64,000 nucleotides of DNA, taken from NCBI GenBank assembly GCA_037974335.1, contig CM075760.1:40023603-40087602 (forward strand), given 5' to 3'. Positions within the stretch are counted from its first letter, which is position 1; each line of letters begins with the position of its first letter. Shown piece after piece: positions 54,121 through 64,000 of the stretch. Below the pieces are notes generated by a model. That model saw nothing but the letters and a program-made list of their open reading frames with translations, was not told the origin of the DNA and did not search any database. A program made the translations under genes and the position numbers. This stretch comes from Prionace glauca. Its lineage: Eukaryota; Chordata; Chondrichthyes; Carcharhiniformes; Carcharhinidae.

Positions 54121-54277
54121 GATTGGAAGTTTCCAACCATGCAAGACGGTTTATCCTATTGGATTTATTTGTTTACCTTAGATAATTGGATGATGCCATT
54201 CGGTGTTCGGATTGAAAGTCTACTGAAGGCGATTCAGTACGTTTACTATCCCATCTTGGCGATTATTGGAGTTCCGG
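53992..54277 (+). CDS. GPR139-like class A GPCR, exon 1
   Basis: The frame opens at ATG 53992 (MAQNVPTVDQNLG) or at the later ATG 54118 (MDWKFPTMQDG), giving 397 or 355 residues with exon 2. I chose 53992 because the tandem repeat is in frame throughout, but an extracellular tail starting at 54118 is equally possible. It ends with SLLKAIQYVYYPILAIIGVP plus one base at donor CCGG|GTAAGT. Phase 1 matches the acceptor of exon 2, joining to VNIITIVTLTSR, the rest of TM1. No signal peptide, as usual for this family. The 14-residue repeat adds Thr/Asn-rich extracellular tail not seen in the other two copies. Confidence 0.75.
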
Positions 54278-54869
54278 GTAAGTCCCTGTCTGGAATTGTA
54301 CCAGTCCGACTGCCACTGGAATCGGAGCAGGCAGGGGTCAGAGCATGGGAAGGTCTGTTGAACACGGGTAGGATTTTGCAGTTTTCGGGAAAGTGAGGCT
54401 GTAAAGTTCTGCCCCAGTTCCTAATTCTAGAAAGGCTGTTTAACTGTATTGATTTCCTTGTCATTTACTGTACTGGGTTTGCTGCTCTTGTTGTTCCTGT
54501 TGAATCCCTACATCCAGTTATTAATTCTTTCAGCCGCTGACAATTGTCTCAGGGCCTATGGGCTAGGGTGTCTTCTGTGTGTTGTGACTATCCATAGACA
54601 TGTGACCTAACACTAATCCTTTGTGAGAAAAATATAAAGCAGAATGGTTTTTTACCATCTACATGTAACGCCAGCTCACTGCCAATTGCCCACCCAGTCA
54701 CCACGCTGCAGAATGCATTTTATTGATCATGTTTGCACAGCAGGATCTCAAGAGAAAACATGTTTCGTATTGAAATTCATTCATCAATGTCACAAGTATG
54801 CAAACATTAACACTGCAATGAAGTTGCTATAAAAATCCCCGAGTTGCCACGCTCCGGCGCCTGTTCAGG

Positions 54870-55075
54870 TACACTGAGGGAGTATTTAGCCCGGCCAATG
54901 CATCAAACCATCACAACTTTCAGATTTTTGGGGGAAACCGGAGCACCTGGAGGAAACCCACACAGACACAGTGAGAACGAGTAGACTCTGCACACTCAGT
55001 AGCCAAGCCTGAAATTGAACCAGGGAGCCTAGTGCTATGAGGCAACAACACTGTCCCCTGCACCACCACAAACTT
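54870..55075 (-). mobile_element. SINE, 5' part, minus strand
   Basis: On plus: TAGCCCGGCCAATGCATC, GGGGGAAACCGGAGCACC, ACTCAGTAGCCAAGCCTGAAATTGAACC. The head near 55060 is decayed. No counterpart was seen in the paralogous intron. Confidence 0.7.
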
Positions 55076-55956
55076 TCCTGGAGTCACAGAAACACTAACA
55101 TATATGTATTAATAGAAACATTTACTGATAGAAGCAATCAGATTTAGACACTTACTCCCACTCACACACAAATTCAGAAGCCAAAATTGTTGTAAGCCTC
55201 CGGAATAACACACACTTAGGAGCACTCATCAGGTACTCTGGTGCTCACACACACACACACAGACACACACACACACACAGACACACACACACACACAGAC
55301 ACATGCATAGGAATAATGGTGTTAATGGCTGAGCTGTCGTTGATAAACATGAGTCGGCGTTACAGGGTTGACTGTAATGTCAGAGAGATGGGATTTTGGA
55401 CCGGTTGTGGATGTAGTGAACTGTAGTGGATCCAGGAAATCTGGGAAGCCGGAACTGATTCATGCCATGACTAACTTTTTCATGCATTTCATAATATTGG
55501 ATGTCGGAGTCACAGGATGAGAGTCATTAGGCAGCTTGCTTGGCTTTTCCTTTGCTACTGGCCTTTGTTTGAGTTTTTACCTGGTGCATATATTGACAAC
55601 ATTCCTGCCATGAGAGGACTCATGGAGATGTAAATCTAATAGAGATTCTGTGCTTCAGGGCATCAGGATCTCCCTCTGCCAACTGTTAGTATTGTCCAGA
55701 GGAAAGGGTCAAACCAACACTGTTTGGTACCAGCTCTGTTGCGGGAGTTGTCAGTGAGCTGTCTGAGAGACAACAGATTACCACCTACAGGACTCCACTC
55801 CGCATCTTCTGTTAGGGTTTACTGCCTCATCCTTCATACCCTTCAAATCCTTCACTGGCAGAGGGGATATTTACCTGTAGCTGAGTAAGGGATAATGTTG
55901 AGGACTCCCTGGAAAGCTCTCGCCCAAATGTTAACTTTGTGTCACTACCAAGGAGC

Positions 55957-56130
55957 AGTACAGTGGCATAGTGGTTAGTACTGCTGACTCACGACATCAG
56001 AAACCGGGGTTCAGTTCCAGTTTTGAGTCATTGTCTGTGTTGAGTTTATACATTCTCTCTGTGTCTGTACAGGTTTACTCCAGATGCTCTACTTTCCTCT
56101 CACACTCCGAAAGACATGCTGGCTTAAAAA
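55957..56130 (+). mobile_element. SINE, 5' part, shared by both GPCR copies
   Basis: ACAGTGGCATAGTGGTTAGTACTGCTGACTCACGAC is the tRNA-like head, GGGTTCAGTTCCAG the B box, TTTACTCCAGATGCTC and CTCTCACACTCCGAAAGACATGCTGG the body. It lies about 120 bases before exon 2, the same place as 39588-39770 in the pseudogene. Confidence 0.8.
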
Positions 56131-56250
56131 TATATATTCCAATTGTTGTGTTTTTGTACTTTTTTAAAAATTTTAACCCAGCATAAGTCTAAATGGCAAT
56201 TCCTTCCATTGAATCATATCTAATTTTATTCTGTATTTCCTTCCTGACAG

Positions 56251-57158
56251 TGAACATAATCACAATTGTGACACTGACGAGCAGAAACTGTGGTCTGTCC
56301 AAATGTGTCACTCGTTACCTGGTGGCCATGTCAGTGGGGGATCTGCTGGTCATTATCTTTGACCTGATAATGAGACACATTCCCATTGTTTATCAGGAAC
56401 ACTTCTATTTTGTGCGCTCTCTTCCCGTGTGTAATATCCACGCCGTCCTGCTTTATGCTGCCACTGACTGTTCTGTCTGGTTCACCGTCACTTTCACCTT
56501 TGATCGATTTGTGGCCATTTGTTGTCCGAAGCTGAGAAGTAAATATTGCACTGAGAAATCGGCGGCTGTGGTTCTGGGAACAGTGACAGTGCTGAGCTGT
56601 TTAAAGAACATTATCTGGTATTTTATGTTATTAAATACATATTGGGTGCGGAACCTCCCCTGGTTTTGTGAGTTCACAACAATTGTTATGTACTCTCTGG
56701 TCTGGGGAACAATCGAGTTCCTCCATTACATTCTAAACCCGTGTGCCCCATTTGCCCTGATTCTGCTGCTGAATGCTCTCACCGTCAGACACATTTTAGT
56801 GAGCAGCAGAGCCCGCAGGAGACTCCGGGCTCACAGCAGCGGTGAGAATCCAAAAGACCCAGAGTTGGAGAGTCGAAGGAAATCCATCATTTTCCTATTT
56901 GTTATCTCAGCCAATTTCATTATCTTATGGTCAATATTCATGGTTTATTCAGCATGGAATCGCATGTATGATTTGGGGTTTAAAATTAGAATAGAATTTT
57001 ATGTAATGGAATTGGGCTTCATGCTGCAACTCACAAGTTGCTGTACAAATACTGCTATTTACGCTGTGACACAAACTCAGTTCAGGCAGCAGCTAAAAAA
57101 TGTACTGAAATATCCCCTTACTGCAATTTTCCACTCAATACAGCCTGAGAGGAAATGA
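56251..57158 (+). CDS. GPR139-like class A GPCR, exon 2
   Basis: Starts after acceptor TTCCTGACAG and stops at TGA 57156-57158, 908 nt. It supplies the second half of TM1 and helices 2 to 7. Landmarks: CVTRYLVAMSVGDLLVII (TM2), CNIHAVLLYAATDCSVWFTVTF with DRFVAICC at the TM3 end, SRARRRLRAHSSGENPKDPE in the third loop, ANFIILWSIFMVYSAW (TM6), and TNTAIYAVTQTQFRQQLKN at TM7/helix 8 in place of NPxxY. The frame is intact. The clear paralogue on minus at 38600-39484 is broken. G-protein-coupled receptor at the plasma membrane; ligand unknown, family by resemblance. Confidence 0.88.
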
Positions 57159-57179
57159 CAACAACAAGACCTCTGAATC

Positions 57180-57960
57180 TTCCTATTGGGCATTCAAACT
57201 GTAAATCACCAAACAGCCTCACAGAGATAGAAAGACTGACAGATAGATAGAGAGGACAATGTTAGCAACAGTGAGATTATTAGACAGAGAGTGGCAAAGA
57301 GAGGGAAAGGCACGAAGACTTGGAGAGCAAAGAATTTCAAAGAGTTTCTAACAGGTACAGGAAACAATGAGATAGAAGAGAGACAAAGACAGAGTCTCAC
57401 AGAATGTGAAAGACAGAAATAGTGAGGAAAATGGCGAGAGAGATAAACAGGGAATGAGAAAGACAGAAATAATGAGGAAAATGGCGAGAGAGATATACAG
57501 GGAATGAGAAAGGGAGATAGAGGAAGACAGATTGGAGTTTGTAATACGAGAGGGAGAGGGAGACAAGGGGGTGGGGGAACGGGAGGCAAAAAGTGATGCA
57601 GAAGGAAATAGCCAGAGACAGATAGAAACAGAGATATCGAGACACAGAGTAGGAGTGAATGGGAAAGAGTGGGACTGAAAAAGCACAATGGACAAAGCAA
57701 GAGCAAAAGTCAGAGTGAGGTGGGTGGGGGGTGGGGCAGAGAGACAAATAAATTAAAGAGGGACAGGGAGTGGGAGTAGGAGAGTGACACTGAGGGGGAG
57801 TGGCAGGAGAGACAGAGGGAGAGTGGGGGAGAAGCGGAGAGACAGCAAAAGACAGAGTGAAACATCGAGAGAGACAGAGGCACAGAGAGACATAGAGAAA
57901 GAATGAGAGAGAGAGAGCCACAAGAAACATAGAAAAAGGTAGAGAGATATATCTAAGGAC
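57180..57960. repeat. GA-rich low-complexity tract
   Basis: GAGAGAGAC, AGACAGAGA words. Two near-identical blocks of about 56 bases lie back to back at about 57410-57520 (GAAAGACAGAAATAATGAGGAAAATGGCGAGAGAGATA). Counterpart of the CT-rich tract at 37985-38520. Confidence 0.75.
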
Positions 57961-58283
57961 TTCAACGGTAACCATCAGGTGGAGGTTTGGAATATGAGCT
58001 CCCTGATTGAGGCAGTTAATGCTGTCCAATCCGGGAGCCCGGCAGACATGCATAGTACGGTGTGTCTGGGTTACCGGAATTCAGGATGTGTACACTCAGG
58101 TGTGGATGTGATGGACTGTAGGTTTTATCACTTGAGTATTAATGCAACAACTCAGCTAATGTTCTGGGCACATGGATTCCGATCACGTCACCGCAGATGG
58201 TGGAACTTAAGTAAATATATCTGGAGTTTAGAATTCATTAGTGACCATAAAAACATTGTCCATTTTCAGAAAGACCCATCTGG
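57961..58283. other. Duplicated flank with no gene
   Basis: It matches 37700-37980 in reverse complement (GAGCTCC, GATTGAGGCAGTTAATGCTGTCCA, GTGTACACTCAGG). Confidence 0.55.
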
Positions 58284-58295
58284 TTTATCAATGTC

Positions 58296-58544
58296 ATGAT
58301 GTGGATATGCTGGCGTTGGACTGGGGTAGACACAGTAAAAAGTCTGACAACACCAGGTTTAAGTCCAATCGATTTATGTGATAGTAAATTCACTAGCTTT
58401 CGAGGTTACCCTCTTCGTCAGGCGAATGTTCGCCACCAGAACTCTCCATTCACCTGACGAAGAGAGTAACCTCTAAAGCTACTGAATTAACTATCAAATA
58501 AATCAGTTGGACTTAAACCTGGTGTTGTCAGACTTTTTACTGTG
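58296..58544. mobile_element. Fold-back element with 12-bp target duplication
   Basis: 249 bases. Arms run from CACAGTAAAAAGTCTGAC at 58331 to its reverse complement ending at 58544, pairing nearly throughout around a centre at about 58437. The left end has an extra GATGTGGATATGCTGGCGTTGG unit like that of the Penelope-type element at 41862. TTTATCAATGTC is present at 58284-58295 and again at 58545-58556. The paralogous copy A at about 37670-37710 has the uninterrupted site (ACCAGTGTCCCAGG). Confidence 0.88.
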
Positions 58545-58559
58545 TTTATCAATGTCCCA

Positions 58560-60120
58560 GGAAAGGGCCACAGCAATGTGGTTGACACTTCATTACCCTC
58601 TGAACATGGGCAACTAGGCATCAGAGTTGCAAAGGAAGATGCCTTGAGTTGGCTCCAATTAACGGACACTGGTCATATCCCCAGTGGAAGTGACGGCAAT
58701 CATGAACTTTTTCAAAACTCTCCCAGTGGCAGCCAATAATATTTGGCTTTGGATACAAAATTACCCAGTCCTGAATAAACTGAAGTAGTGAGTGCCGATG
58801 GGGGAAACCAAAAGGCCGTTACAGCCTGAATTGTGCCCATGTTGGAGTGGCAGAGGACAGCTGACTGTGGAAGCTGGCACACGCCTATGGGGTTCAAGAG
58901 TGCCATCCTGAGCCAAGGTTCACCATCCCATCTTCGCGGTTCTCGTGGCCACCCAGGAGTGATAAACATAATAACTTGCAAATTGCCGCGTCTGTGGCCA
59001 GGTATGAATACAGATATTTGGTCGTGGGTCAGTGTTGGCAATGTCAACAAGGGACGAATGTCACCAGTCTCTCCTCTTCACACTTGGGAATGGCTGGGAC
59101 GGCCGTAGATGTGGCTGCACATGGTCAGTGCCGGACCGTTCATGGGTTCTATGTTCCTGATCATGGGAGATGCTGATTCACAATGGATGGCCATACAGAG
59201 GGTGAGTTCATCAAACACAAGGACAAGAGTGGAGAAACCTCACTCCTCTTTCTTGACACCTGGGATCCCGCAGATGTTGGTTTCTGAAAATGGTCCACCC
59301 TTCATGAGCCAGGAATTTGTGCATTGCATGAAGTAGAACAGAATTTGACACGTTAGGACAGTGCCCATATTCCCCATCATCCAACGGTCTGGCAGAAAGA
59401 GCGGCCCAAACAGTAAAAAGAGGTTCAAAAAACTATCCCACAGCCTCCTTTGACACCAAACTATCCAGATTGCTCTTCAATTACAGGACAACATCCCCCC
59501 AATCACCATTCCCCTCCCCTCTTCAACAAATGGATTAGCACAAGCAGAGTTCCTCATGATCACTCTTCCCAAAGTCTACTTTTCTGAGGGGGGAAGCTGA
59601 CACCCAGAGCCGTTTCCATCAACTGGGACAGGCTGTTAAAGGCAGTTTTTAGGCTATTAGTTAAGAATCATGGCAATGGATACGCTGGTTATGAGACACG
59701 TTCAGGTCAGGAACAGGGCCAGATTCCTATCAAGTCCGCTTGGGAGATACCATCCTATGGGAATGTTTCAAACATCTACAAACCGTGAAACACCAAGACA
59801 TGCAGGGAAAATCAATTCCCGGCACACCCGGAACTTTGGAAAGAGTTCCAGATGCTCTGGCTCCTGCTCTCCATCTCCACCAGTGAGAAACTCGGAGTCT
59901 GAAATGGACAGGGCGGGTTTAGCCTCTCGGCCACATTGTCTCCCGATAAAGGGAACTCGGGCCACAACGCTCATGGTGGAAGAGGCGAGCTCCGGTCTGC
60001 TGAACCTCACTCACCTCCGAGGCTGAGCAGGAGGAACCAGACCCAGCAGTGAAATTTCAAAGAAAGGCTTCCAAGCCGGTCAGCCCTCGGCGGTTACTCA
60101 GACCGAGAGGGGGAGGGGTG
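58560..60120 (+). mobile_element. Fossil Ty3-type retroelement: polymerase 3' part, copy B
   Basis: A broken internal piece of a Ty3/mdg4-type LTR element. Recognisable parts, in order, are the end of the RNase H-to-integrase spacer, the integrase zinc-finger region (about 58980-59100), the integrase core (about 59110-59340) and the C-terminal tail ending near 60120. Many breaks; no LTRs and no gag or RT were identified. It is older than the local duplication because a second copy sits in inverted orientation at 33500-33763 and 37098-37760. Confidence 0.7.
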
Positions 60121-60794
60121 TAATAACTTAAAATTGATTAATGAGTTGGACATAACCAAGTATGAACTTCGGAACTGAGGCCTGTGAAATCTGCCTATTG
60201 AGGGATCTCCACAGGCTGTAAGTTGCAGAGAGTGAAACGCTGAGAGTTGGGGAAAGTGTGGGAGTTTAGGGAAGTGGGTGGAGAGGTGTTGCTGTGTCTT
60301 GTGTCCCTTACTACCCCGTCCATACTGCCATGTCCAGTTGGGTAGGTGTCTATCAGGTATTATAGTTCAGAAAGTGACTTGGAACCAACAGAAGCAGCTG
60401 ATTCGTGAGTAAGTTCTTGGAAGGGAAACTGAGGAAATTTTCTGAGTAGCTCCTACTGATGTTATAACTTCAGGAAGGATTCCTCCTGTTGTTAATGTTC
60501 TAGGTACGAATCCGCTCACTGCAGCTGATGGAATTTGAATCAAATAAAAATTATCTGGAAATAAAAATCTACTGATGACCATAAAACCATATTTGATTGT
60601 CGAAAGGACCAATTTCTTTCACTGATGTCCTTTAGGGAAGGAAATCTACCAGGGAGAGGGGAATAAAGCAAAGGTGAATTAGCTGAAGTGGAACTAGAGA
60701 AGGGCCAGTAAAACTCAGAGAAAGAACAGAAATAGTGTGGCTCCTAATTAAAGCGGGTCCGGCAGGCTGAAGTGCATTTGTTTCAATACAAAAA
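60121..60794. other. Unassigned spacer
   Basis: No gene recognised. The 81-codon frame at 60367-60612 on minus has no motif. Confidence 0.4.
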
Positions 60795-63575
60795 GTGTAA
60801 CAGGTAAGGCTGATGGACTTGGAGCTTGGATTCGTTCTTGGAATTGTGATGCTGCTGCTATTACAGAGACTTGGTTAAGGAAAGGAGAGGAATGACAGCT
60901 TAACGTACAAGGATGCCAATGATTCAAGCAGGATAGAAAATGATGTTACAGGGGAGGGACATTTTCAAGACTGGTAAGGAGAATATTGCAGCAGTACTGC
61001 AGGAGGACTGCACCCAATGTACTTCACATGGCTTATACAGCGAGGCAGTATGGGTAGAGTGCAGGAATAGGAAGAGTGTACTCACAAGATTCGGCATTTT
61101 CTATTGGCCTCCCAACAACTAGCGGGAGATTGAGAAAGAGATATGAATGAGAATTTGGCAAGATGCAAAAGTAACAGGGTTGTTGTGGTGGGAGAGTTAA
61201 GTTCCTCAAAATTGACAGGGACACATTTTGTGCTGAGTGTGTGGATGGGGCAGAGTTTGTAAGGAGCATCCAGGAGGGCTTCCCAAAACATTATATAGAT
61301 AGTCCAACTAGGGAAGCGGCTGAACTGGACCTGGAAATAGGGAATCAGCCTGGACAGGTGGTCGACATTTCAGTGGGGGAGCAGTTGGGGAACAGAGAGC
61401 ACAACTCAGTAAGTGTTAAGGTACGGACAGAGAAAGGTAAGTGTAATACTCAAGTGAAGACATTAAACTGGGGGATGACTAATTATAACAATATTAGGCA
61501 GAAACGGAAGAATGTAGATTGGGGAAAATATTTGAGGACAAATCAACATCTGGCGCATGGGAGGCTTTCAAGTTCAAGTTGATAGGAATTCCGGACTGGC
61601 ACATTCCAATGAGAATGAAGGGTAGGTATCGCAAATTTCGGGAACATTGTAAAATGAGAGAAATTATGAGCCTCGTCAAAGTGGGAAAAAAAGTTTTTTT
61701 CTGTCCTAGGAAGACACAAAACAATTATGAAATACAAGGAAAGTAAAACGAAACTTAAGCAAAGACTAAAGAGGGCGAAAAGGGGTCACGAGAATTAATT
61801 TGCCGCAGGATGGATGAAAATCCGAAGGCGTTTTACACATATATAAAGGGCAAATGTTTAGCCAGGGAAGGGGTTGGCACACCCGAGGACAGGTGAGGGA
61901 TTCTATGCGCGCATCCAGGGAAATGACGAGGTATTGAATACTTCACGTCAGTATTCACTAAAGAGAAGTACTTAGTGCATGATGAGTCTGGGAAAGGATG
62001 CACAAGTAGTTTGAGTCATGTTGAGATCAAAAAGGAGGAGATATTGGGGTTCTTGAGATACATTAAGGTAGATAAGTCCCCAGGGCCTAATGTGATATAC
62101 CACAGAATAAGGCCAGGAGGAAATTGCTGGGGTCTTGAGAGAAATCTTTGTATCATCACTGGCTATAGTGGAAGTATGAGGATTGGAGAATAGCCGATTT
62201 TTGTTTAGGAAGAATGGGAACAATAATCCAGGTAAGCACAGGCTAGTGAGCCTTACGTCAGTGGTCAGGAAATTATTGAAGAAAATTCTTCGAGACAGGA
62301 TTTAATCCCTCTTTGAAATAAGTGGATGTATTAGTGAAAGGCAACATGCTTTTTTGAAGACCAGATCGTGTCTGACTAACGTGATCAAGTTTATTTTTTG
62401 AGGAAGTGACGAAGATGATTGATGATGGTAGAGCAGTGGATATTGTCTACGTGGACACCAGTAAACCCTCTGACAAGGCCCCTCATGGCAGAGAGGTACA
62501 GAATTTGCAGTAAAATGAGATCAGAGGTGAGCTGGCGGTAGATGGAGAACTGGCTCAGTCATAGAAAACAGAGTGTAGCTGTGCAAGTGTGCGTTTCTGA
62601 ATGGAGTGTTGTGGCTCAGGGATCAGTTCTGGAACCTTTATTGTTTGTCATGCATATATAAATGATTAGAAGGAAATTGGGGAATCAGCTTGGAGATAAT
62701 CGACACGTTGGGGGAAAGGTTGGAAAGCAGAGGATGGTGATTTCAGGTAAATAGTGACAGGGCAAAAAGAACTAATTGGTTGAATGGACGAGTAATTTGC
62801 ATATTTAATTTATTGCAGAGAAAAGTTACATGATCAGTTTTGTTCAACAGAATGTGGAGAAAAAAATGGAAATGATGAAAAGTGAATATAGACGCCGAGG
62901 GACTTGAGTGAATATGTGTATAAATCATTCATGATGCAAGACAGGTTGAGACAGCTGCAAACAAAAAAAAAGTGAATAGTTTTTGTCTATTGGGGAAAAG
63001 AATACAGAAGCAAGGAAGTTGTGCTAAATTTGTAGAAAACACTTGGAAAATCGTCAACCGAAAAATTCGGTCCAATTTTCGGCACCGAACTCGGGCAGAA
63101 TGTAAAGTCAATAGGCTGGATGGAAAGGAAAACACGAGAATAAGTCCAGAGATCAGAAAGTTCAGTGACGAAAATATTTTGGAGAAGTCCGGACTAATTT
63201 CCTTGACAGGAAGTTGCTGATGTGACTTTAACGAGGCATTCAAAATCCTGAGGGGTCTTGACAGAGTAGATAGAGAGAAACTGTTCAATGGCAGAAGGAT
63301 CTTAACACAGAGGGAGCGGGTTGAAATAAATTGGTGGACGAAACATGGAGACATCAGGAAAAACATTGTCAGACAGAGAGTGATCCAGATCTGGAATGTG
63401 CTGTTTGAGAGTGTGCTGCAGGCAGAGCCAATTAATGGGTTCAAAATGGGATTGGATAATTGTCTGAAAATGAACAAAATGCTAGACTGTGGGGTCCAGA
63501 GTGTTATTGGATGAATTGCTCCTTTCGAGGGCCAACACACACATGACGCTTCAAAATGGCTTTCTTCTCTGCTGT
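60795..63575 (+). mobile_element. Old CR1-type LINE, nearly whole but decayed
   Basis: Plus strand: endonuclease traces AITETWLRKGEE-like at about 60855-60890, AVWVECRNRKSVLTRFGIFYWPPNN at 61047-61120, DGAEFVRSIQEGFPKHYIDSPTRE and NREHNSVSVKV at 61241-61420. The linker follows to about 61830. The RT begins with VDKSPGPNVIYHR at 62069-62107, with a decayed QHGF block (62340), YVDTSKPSDKAPH (62448-62490), and a decayed palm to about 62680. The C-terminus and 3' UTR resume at about 63220 (GGCATTCAAAATCCTGAGGGGTCTTGACAGAGTAGATAGAG) and end near 63575. Many frame breaks and an unassigned insert at about 62690-63215. Confidence 0.75.
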
Positions 63576-64000
63576 AAGTACTTTATCAATGTTGAAAGGG
63601 TGACAGTGGCAGAGTGGTAATATCTCTGTGAGGGTAGTCCAATTTCTCAAGATAAGTATTCAAGTCCAACTACAACAGGCTTCAAAATGCAATTACAATT
63701 TTGAATGTAAAGGTCATTTCCGTGATTGCGGCCATGACTTGAAATATATCAGATTCTCTAATGCCCTGCAGAAAAGAAAACCTTCCATCATTTCCCAGTT
63801 TAGCCCAGAGGTGACTCTAGGCACACACGTCCTTGGCTATTACGTGCCTTTTATGATGGTCAAGAAAACCAGTAAATTCAGTGTATTAGCGATTGCCAAT
63901 ATATGCTGGCCTTACCAGCTGGATATACAGCCCATGAAAGAATGAGAAACAGCAACTAAAATCAGCATTTCACAACCCCTGCTATAGCAAGGCTAGTCCA
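63576..64000. other. Window end, no gene recognised
   Basis: GACAGTGGCAGAGTGGTAATATC at 63602 resembles the SINE head, with TATTCAAGTCC as a possible B box at 63657, but nothing after it matches the SINE body. The 105-codon frame 63628-63945 shows no family motif. Confidence 0.35.

Larger units (their letters stand above)
54278..56250 (+). other. Intron of the intact GPCR gene
   Basis: GTAAGT donor to TTCCTGACAG acceptor, 1973 bases. It holds two SINE fragments and a (CA)n tract at 55233-55303. The 55380-55800 stretch aligns with the pseudogene intron in reverse complement. Confidence 0.8.

Noticed and set aside
57397-58053. Ser/Leu-rich 218-residue protein on minus
   Set aside because: Frame through the GA-rich tract; overlapping frames of similar quality exist.
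63602-63680. tRNA or SINE head at the right end
   Set aside because: The D-arm-like and B-box-like words are not supported by any stem pairing or by SINE body sequence.

Overview
The window looks like nuclear DNA from a cartilaginous fish, most likely a shark. The evidence is the dense load of CR1-clade LINEs whose 3' ends finish in short octamer repeats, many copies of a tRNA-headed SINE of the elasmobranch (HE1-like) kind, Penelope-type terminal repeats, and antigen-receptor and Ig heavy-chain pieces of vertebrate type. There are no bacterial-style operons. Most long reading frames are LINE reverse transcriptases or their shadows. The species call is inference.

Host content. (1) tRNA genes: an edge-cut tRNA-Pro(AGG) with an apparent 15-nt intron (1-67, minus), tRNA-Gln(CTG) at 1701, tRNA-Leu(AAG) at 30450, tRNA-Phe(GAA) at 31321, and decayed tRNA-Glu copies. 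(2) Antigen-receptor parts: one apparently complete T-cell receptor alpha/delta-type V gene (leader, V exon, 23-spacer RSS; 24126-25354, minus) and two decayed V segments (near 669 and 32200, minus). (3) Two copies of an immunoglobulin heavy-chain transmembrane exon pair (7725 on plus, 46312 on minus) with no Ig constant-domain exons nearby. (4) Three GPR139-like rhodopsin-class GPCR loci: a long exon 2 at 11133-12022 (minus), a frameshifted two-exon pseudogene at about 38600-43175 (minus), and an apparently intact two-exon gene at 53992-57158 (plus) whose N-terminus carries a 14-residue tandem repeat.

Architecture. Three sets of local duplications can be read directly. The Ig transmembrane exons lie in an inverted pair (about 7660-9095 against 44920-46390). 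The GPCR pseudogene and the intact GPCR lie in a second inverted pair (about 33500-43175 against 53992-59350). A decayed V segment plus tRNA-Glu remnant occurs twice in direct orientation (about 630-1302 and 32150-32783). The GPCR pair gives a relative insertion history. A SINE in front of exon 2 and a broken Ty3-type polymerase fragment are shared, so they predate the duplication. A near full-length CR1 (33764-37097) is in one copy only, and a 249-bp fold-back element with a 12-bp target duplication is in the other only.

Repeats fill most of the rest. The 16.5-22.2 kb block is one CR1 copy interrupted by a SINE and by a second CR1. The 48.6-50.1 kb block is a CR1 with another CR1 inserted in opposite orientation. 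About 60.8-63.6 kb is an old, nearly complete CR1-like element. Coordinates of repeat ends are by-eye estimates, usually good to about 10-30 bases.
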